Under the pieces are notes generated by a model. That model was not told where the DNA came from and ran no database searches. It saw only the letters and a list, made by a program, of their open reading frames with translations. From assembly GCA_037144095.1 (NCBI GenBank), contig JBAWXL010000230.1, positions 1-7,626 of the forward strand: a stretch of DNA of 7,626 bases, given 5' to 3'. Positions within the stretch are counted from its first letter, which is position 1. Each line of letters starts with the position of its first letter. The position numbers were made by a program, and so were the translations under genes. The stretch comes from CAIXTV01 sp037144095. Lineage in GTDB: Bacteria > Bacteroidota > Bacteroidia > Bacteroidales > CAIXTV01. Positions 1 to 6,481 of the stretch are shown piece after piece.

Positions 1-675
1 ATAGATCTTAAAATTCCTCAGGGGGCATTTTATGGATTGTTAGGTCCTAATTCTGCAGGTAAAACTACTTTGATTTCCATATTATGTGGTTTATTAAAAA
101 TTACTTCAGGGAAAGTTATTTTAAATGGGATAGATGTTGAAAAACATCCCGAGCAAATTAAAAAATCTATCGGTCTCATTCCTCAGGAAATAGCACTATA
201 TCATAATTTAACCATTAACGAAAACCTGAAATTCTTCGGACAAATGCAGGGTATTTTTGGAAAAGAGCTTAAACTTCGAATTGATGAATGTCTTGAAGTT
301 GTTAAATTACAAACACATGCAAACAAATTGGTTTCAAAATGTTCGGGAGGAATTAAACGGAGAACCAATCTGATTGCAGGATTAATTCATCAACCTCAAA
401 TCATTTTCTTAGATGAGCCTACACTCGGAGTTGATGCTCAATCACGTACATTAATTTTCGAATATCTTCAGGTTTTAAATTCAAATGGTGCAACTCTTAT
501 ATACACAACGCATTATATGCGTGAAGCAGAAACCCTTTGCTCATGGGTAAATATCATTGATAATGGGAGAATCATTGTGCAGGGAACGCCAAAAGATCTT
601 ATTGCAAACCAACCCAATTGCACTGACTTAGGACAAGTTTTTATTTCTTTAACCGGAAGAGATTTAAGAGATTAA
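1..675 (+). CDS. ABC transporter ATP-binding protein, ABC-2 exporter type (5' partial)
   Basis: Nucleotide-binding subunit that would power the permease encoded 3 bases downstream. The frame is open from base 1, so the true start lies upstream; the TTG at 37 lies just before Walker A and cannot be the start. About 20 N-terminal residues are probably missing. Numbering codons from base 1, I see Walker A GPNSAGKTT (15-23), the Q-loop in 'IGLIPQE', the ABC signature CSGGIKRR (from 114), Walker B 'IIFLDEP' (Asp138, Glu139), the D-loop 'LGVD' and the H-loop His171 in 'YTTHYMREAE'. All catalytic elements are present. Two mild variants are Ser for the usual second Gly in GPNGAGKT, and Cys for Leu in LSGG. 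It resembles DrrA/CcmA-type ATPases of drug, polysaccharide and lipid exporters. The family call is secure. The substrate is unknown, but the neighbours suggest the product of the downstream biosynthetic genes. Confidence 0.95.
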   Translation: MDLKIPQGAFYGLLGPNSAGKTTLISILCGLLKITSGKVILNGIDVEKHPEQIKKSIGLIPQEIALYHNLTINENLKFFGQMQGIFGKELKLRIDECLEVVKLQTHANKLVSKCSGGIKRRTNLIAGLIHQPQIIFLDEPTLGVDAQSRTLIFEYLQVLNSNGATLIYTTHYMREAETLCSWVNIIDNGRIIVQGTPKDLIANQPNCTDLGQVFISLTGRDLRD

Positions 676-678
676 GAA

Positions 679-2094
679 ATGAAAAAACTTTGGGCAGTTA
701 TAATAAAAGAAACATTGATGATTATTCGAGATATTCCCGGATTATTGCTTCTTTTTCTTATGCCAATGCTTTTGGTGATAGTCGTAACATTAACACAAGA
801 GAAAGCACTAAATCAAAAAGACAATCGCATTGATATTTTACTAATTGATCATGACACTAGCGATATTAGTCAAACTATTGAAAAAGGCTTAAAGGAATCG
901 AAATATTTTAATGTAATTAAATATACCCAACCATCTGAAGTTGAAGAACAAGAAATTAAAAATACCATTGCTTCTGGCGAATATCAAATCGGGATTTTTC
1001 TGCCTAAAGGGTCTTCTAAATTAGCTGTTTTACGTTCTCAAAAGCTCATTCAACAAACAATTTGTAACCCTAAAAGTGTTAAGGATTCAATTAAGAGTAA
1101 GAGCAGTATTTCCGGAGTCACCATATTTTTTGATCCTGCAATTAAAGAGGCATATAAGAATTCAGTTTTAAGCTCGTTACGAATGTTGATTCAGGGAGCT
1201 GAAATAAAAATCATGGTAAGTAATTTTTTTGGAGTGCTTCAAAATGAAATAAATAAGCAGTTTAAAGAAAAGATGCTTTCTTACACAAAGAGAGATATTA
1301 AAATTAATATTCCTGATTTTGCATGGAATCAAGAACTAAATAAACAGTTCAAAGAAACTATTCAAGGATATGCAAGAGAAGAAATAGATGTAAAGATGCC
1401 CGATTTTCCGTGGGAACCAGAAAGTCTTGTTCAAGTGAATGAAGAGTATGCACATAAAGAAGTTTCTTTGATTAAACCTAGTGTTGTTCAGAATAATGTT
1501 CCGGGTTTTGCTTTGTTTGCGATGTTTTTTATTGTCATTCCTCTTGCCGGTAGTATCATTAGTGAACGTAACGAAGGAGCCTATAATCGTTTAAGAACGC
1601 TTCCTGTAAATTATGCTACTTTTTGGATTGGAAAAATAGTAGTCTATCAGTTAGTATGTTTGCTTCAGTTTGCATTTATGATTCTGGTGGGATTATGTAT
1701 TATTCCATTATTTAACGATATGCCCGCATTAGTAATTGGGCATAATTATTTCACTATTTTTATTACAGCTTTTTCTTCAGCATTAGCAGCTATAGGTTTT
1801 GGAATGCTTATTGGAACATTGTCGAGCACTCACGGACAAGCTGCTACTTTTGGATCAGTAATGATCGTAATTCTGGCGATATTAGGAGGGAGTTTTATTC
1901 CCATTTATCTAATGTCACCGAATTTTAAAATCATTAGTCAGATTTCACCATTGCGCTGGGGAATTGAAGCTTTTCTTGACTTATTTGTCAGAAATGGTAA
2001 TTTCAGCAACGTATTTCCAAGTTTATTGAAACTATTCAGCTTTTTTACTGTTTCTGTAATTATTGCTTCTTTTAAATATGTTCGTCGCAATTAA
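679..2094 (+). CDS. ABC-2 type transporter permease with large extracytoplasmic domain
   Basis: Membrane subunit of the exporter, 471 aa. The ATG sits 3 bases after the ATPase stop, so the pair should be co-transcribed and translated together. Topology fits ABC2_membrane_3 proteins: one N-terminal membrane segment (about 19-39), a soluble domain of about 235 residues (40-275), then about five hydrophobic segments (roughly 277-295, 317-345, 357-381, 391-412, 450-465). The conserved stretch around 269-300 (QNNVP, then FFIVIPLAG, then ISERNEG) and the 'LGGSFIPIYLM' loop near 402-412 are typical of the family. The soluble domain carries a tandem duplication at residues 190-247, listed separately. 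The family normally works as a homodimer or paired permeases with the ATPase; no second permease gene follows directly, though one could lie upstream. Substrate unknown; lipid-like cargo is inferred from the neighbours. Confidence 0.93.
   Translation: MKKLWAVIIKETLMIIRDIPGLLLLFLMPMLLVIVVTLTQEKALNQKDNRIDILLIDHDTSDISQTIEKGLKESKYFNVIKYTQPSEVEEQEIKNTIASGEYQIGIFLPKGSSKLAVLRSQKLIQQTICNPKSVKDSIKSKSSISGVTIFFDPAIKEAYKNSVLSSLRMLIQGAEIKIMVSNFFGVLQNEINKQFKEKMLSYTKRDIKINIPDFAWNQELNKQFKETIQGYAREEIDVKMPDFPWEPESLVQVNEEYAHKEVSLIKPSVVQNNVPGFALFAMFFIVIPLAGSIISERNEGAYNRLRTLPVNYATFWIGKIVVYQLVCLLQFAFMILVGLCIIPLFNDMPALVIGHNYFTIFITAFSSALAAIGFGMLIGTLSSTHGQAATFGSVMIVILAILGGSFIPIYLMSPNFKIISQISPLRWGIEAFLDLFVRNGNFSNVFPSLLKLFSFFTVSVIIASFKYVRRN
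1246..1419 (+). repeat. In-frame tandem duplication, 2 x 87 bp, inside the permease gene
   Basis: Unit A is 1246-1332 (residues 190-218) and unit B is 1333-1419 (residues 219-247), 29 residues each. Both begin E-[IL]-NKQFKE and contain a conserved Tyr, then PDF-x-W. I count 13 identical positions of 29. DNA similarity is high over the first 25 or so bases of each unit and weaker afterwards. Residues 248-261 (ending 'EEYAHKE') may be a decayed third unit. The charged, amphipathic composition suggests helix plus loop in the extracytoplasmic domain. Confidence 0.8.
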
Positions 2095-2117
2095 TTTTTT
2101 AATAGGATTTTAAATTT

Positions 2118-2630
2118 ATGAAAGAAAAAGATATTCAAGTAGATTTTAAAGAGCAGCAGATGATACTTTATGCTGAGAAAGATGATAATTCATATGGTCC
2201 CACACAAACGGGTTCATATATGTCTAAAAATTATCTGGATGATTTTCAACTTAAGCAAAGACATATAGAAGAAAATGTATCCCAAAAAGTGTTGAATTCA
2301 GAAAATAGTATGATTTTCTATTATATGATGATTGAAGATATTACTGTAACAGAATTAGCCATCAGAGTTAAGCTTCGACGGTCATTAGTTGAAAAACATA
2401 TCACAGTAGAAGGATTTAAAAAAGCTAAAATGAAGACTGTATTGAAATACGCAGAAGTATTTAATATCCCAGTTGCAAATCTTTTTCAAATGATTTCTAC
2501 CCATCAGGATCGTTTTTGGAAATCACATTACATAGTAAACGAAGAAATTGAAAACGGACTTTTTATAGAACAACAAAAGACGAAAAATCCATTTGTTGTT
2601 AAAACCACTATCGAACATATTCAATCATGA
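2118..2630 (+). CDS. Small protein with Cro/XRE-like helix-turn-helix
   Basis: A 170-aa soluble protein that I cannot name. Residues about 75-126 read like an XRE/HTH_3 domain: 'ITVTELAIRVKL' (helices 1-2), 'RRSLVEKHI' (recognition helix), then 'MKTVLKYAEVFNIPVANLFQM', the usual 'L..iA..l.v....Lf' ending. The N-terminal 60 residues are acidic and polar, with a 'QTGSYMSKNYLDDF' stretch that looks conserved rather than disordered. The C-terminal 40 residues have no motif I know. The ATG follows a 23-base A/T-rich gap after the permease. The stop overlaps the next start (ATGA, 2627-2630), so it is probably translationally coupled to the BtrH-like gene. It could be the regulator of the cluster, or the HTH fold may serve as a partner domain for the enzyme. 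DNA binding is inferred only. Confidence 0.75.
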   Translation: MKEKDIQVDFKEQQMILYAEKDDNSYGPTQTGSYMSKNYLDDFQLKQRHIEENVSQKVLNSENSMIFYYMMIEDITVTELAIRVKLRRSLVEKHITVEGFKKAKMKTVLKYAEVFNIPVANLFQMISTHQDRFWKSHYIVNEEIENGLFIEQQKTKNPFVVKTTIEHIQS

Positions 2631-3637
2631 ACCATATAATAACAGACTTTCAACATAAAATGGCTGCCCATTGTGAGTCAGGAACTCTTGCGGGTGTTCT
2701 GAACTTTAATGGCCTTGAAATTACTGAACCATTGGTTTTTGGATTAGCTAATGGAATTTTCTTTGGATATATGAAAATGAAGAATTTTAATTTTCCTACT
2801 TTTTTTGTTCGCATTCAGCCAGGGAAATTACGCACTAATATTGGAAAACGATTAGGGGTAAAGTATTTCACAAAAACCTATAAAAATCAGGAAGAAGCAA
2901 CCTCCGACATCGACGCTTTACTTATGAAAAACATACCTGTTGCTGTGCAGGTTGACTTTTTTTATATGGATTATCTCCCTTCCTGGTATAGAGTGCATAA
3001 CAATGTTCATTTCATCACGGTTGTGGGGAAAGAGGGAAGCCAATATATTGTTAGTGATTGCTATTTCCCTAGTCTTGCCCGAATTGAACAAGATTCTCTG
3101 TTAAAAGGAAGATTTGCCGGCGGTTTATCAGCACCTAAGGGTTTTATGTATTATCCTATATTTGTTCCTCAACATCCCGATTTTAAAAAGCAATTAATTG
3201 TCAGCATTAAAAAAGCAGCTTTCAATATGGTTAAATTGCCTATTCCTTTTGTAGGAATAAAAGGAATACGTAAATTTGGAAACAAAATAACTGAATGGCC
3301 CAAATATGCCCGCGATATTGAAAATCTTTCTCACGAAGTAATGAAAATCAACATACTTTTAGAGGATCAAGGTACTGGTGGAGCAGGCTTTAGATTTATG
3401 TATGCTACTTTTTTGCGGCAAGCTTCCGAAATATTAAATAATGAGGATATAAAAATAATGTCGAAGCGTTTGATGGAAATAGGTGATGGTTGGAGAGAAA
3501 TATCTGTCTTTGCAGCACGTATGGGTAAAAACCGTGATCTTGGAGTAGACAAATTAAAAGTTCTTGGCGATATGATTATTGGAAGAGCTGATATTGAAAA
3601 GGAATTCTTTACAGATTTATATAAAATAGTTAAATAA
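2627..3637 (+). CDS. BtrH-like protein (BtrH_N plus probable DUF4872), putative acyl-ACP:amine acyltransferase
   Basis: A 336-aa protein. Near the N-terminus, HCESGT (15-20) is followed by a stretch (31-48) with 'EPLVFGLANGIFFGYM', the pattern of the BtrH_N domain: nucleophile Cys16, then 'lsE..ifGl..G..f.y'. The rest of a papain/C39-like triad is visible as His128 in 'VHFITVVG' and Asp144 in 'IVSDCYF'. The C-terminal half (about 180-336) is mainly helical and fits DUF4872. In butirosin biosynthesis, BtrH transfers an acyl group from the carrier protein BtrI to an amine on the antibiotic. The ACP gene starts 16 bases downstream, so the same chemistry, from ACP thioester to an amine or possibly hydroxyl acceptor, is the leading idea here. 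The acceptor cannot be read from sequence. A peptidase or amidase role is a less likely alternative. The start is fixed by the 4-base overlap with the upstream gene. Confidence 0.85.
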   Translation: MNHIITDFQHKMAAHCESGTLAGVLNFNGLEITEPLVFGLANGIFFGYMKMKNFNFPTFFVRIQPGKLRTNIGKRLGVKYFTKTYKNQEEATSDIDALLMKNIPVAVQVDFFYMDYLPSWYRVHNNVHFITVVGKEGSQYIVSDCYFPSLARIEQDSLLKGRFAGGLSAPKGFMYYPIFVPQHPDFKKQLIVSIKKAAFNMVKLPIPFVGIKGIRKFGNKITEWPKYARDIENLSHEVMKINILLEDQGTGGAGFRFMYATFLRQASEILNNEDIKIMSKRLMEIGDGWREISVFAARMGKNRDLGVDKLKVLGDMIIGRADIEKEFFTDLYKIVK

Positions 3638-3653
3638 CATCAAAATAAATATT

Positions 3654-3938
3654 ATGGAAAACATATCATCTGATGAACTAAAAAATGAAATCAAGGAATT
3701 GATTTTAGATACTTTAAAAATAACCGATGTAAAACCAGAAGACATTGAAAACGATGCTCCGCTATTTGGTGAGGGAAATCGAATAGGGCTGTATTCAATT
3801 GATTCGATTGAAATTATTATGGCACTTCAACGAAAATATCAGGTTAGAATTGATGATCAGAATATGGCTCGTTTTGTTCTGCAATCTATTGATTCAATAG
3901 CTGAATTTATAATTAAAGAGAAAGAAAAGCAAGATTAA
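3654..3938 (+). CDS. Acyl carrier protein with variant phosphopantetheine motif
   Basis: A 94-aa acidic protein with the acyl carrier protein fold: helix 1 about 7-22, 'LFGEG' at 37-41, helix 2 'IDSIEIIMALQRKYQVRI' (49-66) and a C-terminal helix ending in lysines. Aligned with E. coli AcpP (DSLDTVELVMAL), the 4'-phosphopantetheine serine is Ser48 (codon at 3795), five residues before Glu53. The Asp that normally precedes it is Tyr47 (TAT at 3792-3794). Ser51, in a literal 'DSI', is out of register and probably not the attachment site. Two extra residues (Asn42-Arg43) lie between 'GEG' and 'IGL'. It presumably holds the acyl group loaded by the PaaK-like ligase or an outside ketosynthase and passed to the BtrH-like enzyme. 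It is a free-standing, pathway-dedicated ACP by context. The start follows an A-rich leader with no clear Shine-Dalgarno. Confidence 0.9.
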   Translation: MENISSDELKNEIKELILDTLKITDVKPEDIENDAPLFGEGNRIGLYSIDSIEIIMALQRKYQVRIDDQNMARFVLQSIDSIAEFIIKEKEKQD

Positions 3939-3976
3939 TTTTTATAATCACATATTAATTCATTGAATAGAATTAG

Positions 3977-5092
3977 ATGAAATCTGCATATATTTTAGTT
4001 GGAATAACTTTCGGGAAATTTCGTCAGGTTTTGTCTGAAAACAAACATCGTTATACCTTTGGAATGCGATTCTTTTTCAGAGGATTTTTTATTCTATTTA
4101 ATTCGATTTTTGCTTCCTTTTTAAGCTTTATTGAAAAAAAAAGGTATCATAAAGCTATTGATCAAACCATCCCCATCAAAGCACCAATTTTTATTATTGG
4201 ACATTGGAGAACTGGGAGTACTTTATTACATCAGTTTTTCCAACAAGATCCTTCACTCACAACTCCATCTCATTATCAAGTAGTTTTACCTGAGTTTTTT
4301 ATTTCAGGTGCACCTTATTACCGTCCTGTTTTAAAGATTGCGATGGGAAAAACACGCCCCATGGATTCAATGAAAATAGGGCTTGATGAACCGCAGGAAG
4401 ATGAATATGCTTTGTATAAAATGACTGGTATTTCTCCTTTTAATAATTTAGTGTTTCCTACCGATTCAGCTTATTTTTTAAATAGTTATTCTGATTTTAT
4501 TCCTGACAAAGATCAATTGGGAAAATGGAAAAATGCATTTAATTATTTCTATCGTAAAATTTCTTTTGTTGCAAACAAACAAGTAGTCTTTAAAAATCCT
4601 TTTCACACCTTAAGAATCGACATATTAAAAGATATGTTTCCAAATGCAAAATTCGTTCATATTTATCGCCATCCCTACAATGTAGTGCCATCAACTATAA
4701 ATATGTGGAAAACAGTTGGAATGCAAAATTCGATGAATTCTATTAATCATGACCCGGAAGTTTCTGATGTGGCTTCCTTTTATGAACACATGTTAAGCTA
4801 TGTGAATAAGAAAGAAGTTACATTTTCTGAAGAAAGTTTTATCAATGTTTGTTATGAAGAACTTGAGATTAATCCGATTGAGACAATGCGAAAAATTTAT
4901 CAGCAATTTGAAATGGATTTTACTCAAGAATGTAAAGACAATTTGACCAAGACCATTAAAGATAATTCTGGTTATGTAAAGAATTTATACTCTCTTAGTG
5001 AGCAAGATAAGTTAATTATTGATTTCTATTGTTCGCATCATTACGAGTCACTTGGTTATAAGCAAACTTTAAAACAAAGTGTAATATGTTAG
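3977..5092 (+). CDS. PAPS-dependent sulfotransferase (Sulfotransfer_3-like)
   Basis: A 371-aa enzyme expected to move a sulfuryl group from PAPS to a hydroxyl (or amine) of a small molecule or lipid. The 5'-phosphosulfate loop is clear at 70-82 (PIFIIGHWRTGST), followed by 'LLHQFFQQDPS'. The 3'-phosphate-binding block is 'FVHIYRHPYNVVPST' (226-240), with Arg231 and Ser239 at the canonical R-x7-S spacing. Between them are 'RPMDSMKIGLDEPQEDEYAL' (127-146) and 'FKNPFHTLRID' (205-215), which fit bacterial members of this family. Residues 29-51 are hydrophobic and basic, and may anchor the enzyme to the membrane, which would suit a lipid acceptor. The gene lies 38 bases after the ACP gene and overlaps the ligase gene by 7 bases. 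Some gut Bacteroides sulfotransferases act on sterols, but I cannot tell from sequence whether this one is close to them. Acceptor unknown. Confidence 0.9.
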   Translation: MKSAYILVGITFGKFRQVLSENKHRYTFGMRFFFRGFFILFNSIFASFLSFIEKKRYHKAIDQTIPIKAPIFIIGHWRTGSTLLHQFFQQDPSLTTPSHYQVVLPEFFISGAPYYRPVLKIAMGKTRPMDSMKIGLDEPQEDEYALYKMTGISPFNNLVFPTDSAYFLNSYSDFIPDKDQLGKWKNAFNYFYRKISFVANKQVVFKNPFHTLRIDILKDMFPNAKFVHIYRHPYNVVPSTINMWKTVGMQNSMNSINHDPEVSDVASFYEHMLSYVNKKEVTFSEESFINVCYEELEINPIETMRKIYQQFEMDFTQECKDNLTKTIKDNSGYVKNLYSLSEQDKLIIDFYCSHHYESLGYKQTLKQSVIC

Positions 5093-6438
5093 AAACATAT
5101 AGAAATATTTTCAGTAGAAGTGGAGGAAAAGGTGGGTTCATCCCTGAAATTGAACAGCAATCATTACAAGCCATTAAAAGTTATCAGGAACAGCAATTAG
5201 TGAAACAACTTGACTACCTTTATGAAAAATCGCCTTATTATCGAAAATTATTCTTAGATTATCAGATAAAAATTGAAAAGATTAAAACTCTTGAAGATTT
5301 AAGAAATATACCTTTCACAACGAAAGATGATTTGCAACTAAATAGTCAGGACATGATTTGTATAGATAAATCCAAGATTATTGACTATGTTACAACTTCA
5401 GGAACATTAGGTGAACCTGTGACCTTTGCTCTTACCAATCATGACTTAGAACGGCTTGCATATTGTGAATATATTTCATTTTGTTGTGCTGATGGAACTC
5501 CAAACGATATTTATCAGCTCATCACAACTATAGACAGACGGTTTATGGCTGGTTTGGCTTATTTTATGGGTATTCGTAAAATGGGAGCAGGAGTTGTTCG
5601 TGTTGGTTCAGGAATTTCAGAGTTGCAATGGGACACGATTCAGCGTATTCAAACAAATACGTTAATTACTGTTCCATCCTTTATTTTGAAAATGCTAGAA
5701 TATGCAGAAGAAAATGGCATCGATTTTCAAAATTCATCTATTAAAAAAGCAATTTGTATTGGTGAATCACTTCGTCATCCGGATTTTTCATTAAACACAC
5801 TTGGGGAACGCATTCGTGAGAAATGGAATATTGAACTTTATTCAACTTATGCCTCCACTGAAATGGAAGGTGGTTTTACGGAATGTGCGCAGGGGATAGG
5901 AGGGCATCATCATCCAGAACTTCTTATCGCTGAATTTCTTGACGACAATGGTATGCCCGTTGCTGAAGGCGAGATGGGAGAGCTTGTTATAACAACATTG
6001 GGCGTAGAAGGAATGCCTTTATTAAGATTTAAAACCGGGGATATTTGCAATTATTATTCTGCACCTTGCAAATGTGGTCGAACTTCAATGCGTTTAGGTC
6101 CAATAATTGGACGGAAGAAACAAATGATTAAATTTAAAGGTACTACATTATATCCACCTGCATTATTCGATATTCTCAATAATATTAAAGAAGTTTCTAA
6201 TTATTTGGTAGAAGTTTACACAAATGAACTGGGAACAGATGAAATTTTGTTGCATATCGGCTGTGAATTGCCTTCTGATCTTCTGGAAAAGAAAATAAAA
6301 GATCATTTCAGAGCAAAACTTCGAGTAGCCCCGGTAATTAAATTTGAAAGCATTGAGGAGGTTTTGAAAATTCAATTTACAGAAATGAATAGAAAAGCAA
6401 TCACTTTTATTGATAATCGAATAAATAAAGACGAATAA
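5086..6438 (+). CDS. PaaK-like adenylate-forming ligase (acyl-CoA/acyl-ACP ligase)
   Basis: A 450-aa member of the phenylacetate-CoA ligase branch of the AMP-binding superfamily, close to the usual 430-450 aa. Visible motifs are the ATP loop TTSGTLGEP (103-111), 'YASTE' (255-259), the ribose-binding 'RFKTGD' (314-319), the hinge 'GRKKQMIKFKG' (342-352), and a C-terminal Lys437 in 'NRKA', where the adenylation lysine is expected. Cys267, Cys321, Cys328 and Cys330, with the His274-276 run, could form the zinc site reported in some PaaK-like structures. The enzyme should activate a carboxylic acid as acyl-AMP and pass it to CoA or, given its neighbour, to the ACP. The substrate need not be phenylacetate: this family is often recruited into biosynthetic clusters. 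The ATG overlaps the sulfotransferase stop by 7 bases, which supports this start and translational coupling. Confidence 0.9.
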   Translation: MLETYRNIFSRSGGKGGFIPEIEQQSLQAIKSYQEQQLVKQLDYLYEKSPYYRKLFLDYQIKIEKIKTLEDLRNIPFTTKDDLQLNSQDMICIDKSKIIDYVTTSGTLGEPVTFALTNHDLERLAYCEYISFCCADGTPNDIYQLITTIDRRFMAGLAYFMGIRKMGAGVVRVGSGISELQWDTIQRIQTNTLITVPSFILKMLEYAEENGIDFQNSSIKKAICIGESLRHPDFSLNTLGERIREKWNIELYSTYASTEMEGGFTECAQGIGGHHHPELLIAEFLDDNGMPVAEGEMGELVITTLGVEGMPLLRFKTGDICNYYSAPCKCGRTSMRLGPIIGRKKQMIKFKGTTLYPPALFDILNNIKEVSNYLVEVYTNELGTDEILLHIGCELPSDLLEKKIKDHFRAKLRVAPVIKFESIEEVLKIQFTEMNRKAITFIDNRINKDE

Positions 6439-6452
6439 ATAATTATTTTTTT

Positions 6453-6460
6453 TACTTTTA
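6453..6460 (+). promoter_or_regulatory. Possible Bacteroidota -7 promoter element (TACTTTTA)
   Basis: The gap between the ligase stop (6438) and the acyltransferase start holds TACTTTTA, one base from the Bacteroidota -7 consensus TAnnTTTG, about 21 bases before the ATG at 6482. No good TTG element is visible near -33. If real, the acyltransferase has its own transcript, with a very short leader. The A/T richness of the gap makes a chance match possible. Confidence 0.3.
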
Positions 6461-6481
6461 CGCCCTATATTGAAATTAGAT

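Noticed and set aside
37..39. TTG as start of the ABC ATPase
   Set aside because: It falls within the first beta strand just before Walker A, and the frame is open with matching sequence back to base 1; the real start is upstream of the window.
3367..3552. 61-codon open frame on the minus strand inside the BtrH-like gene
   Set aside because: It lies wholly within a well-supported gene, has no recognisable domain, and looks like a chance antisense frame.
3804..3806. Ser51 in 'DSI' as the phosphopantetheine site of the ACP
   Set aside because: It is only two residues before the conserved Glu53, whereas the attachment serine sits five residues before it in AcpP; Ser48 fits.
3956..3975. Inverted repeat TAATTC/GAATTA just before the sulfotransferase ATG
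   Set aside because: Arms are only 6 bases with an 8-base spacer in A/T-rich DNA; not enough to claim an operator or attenuator.
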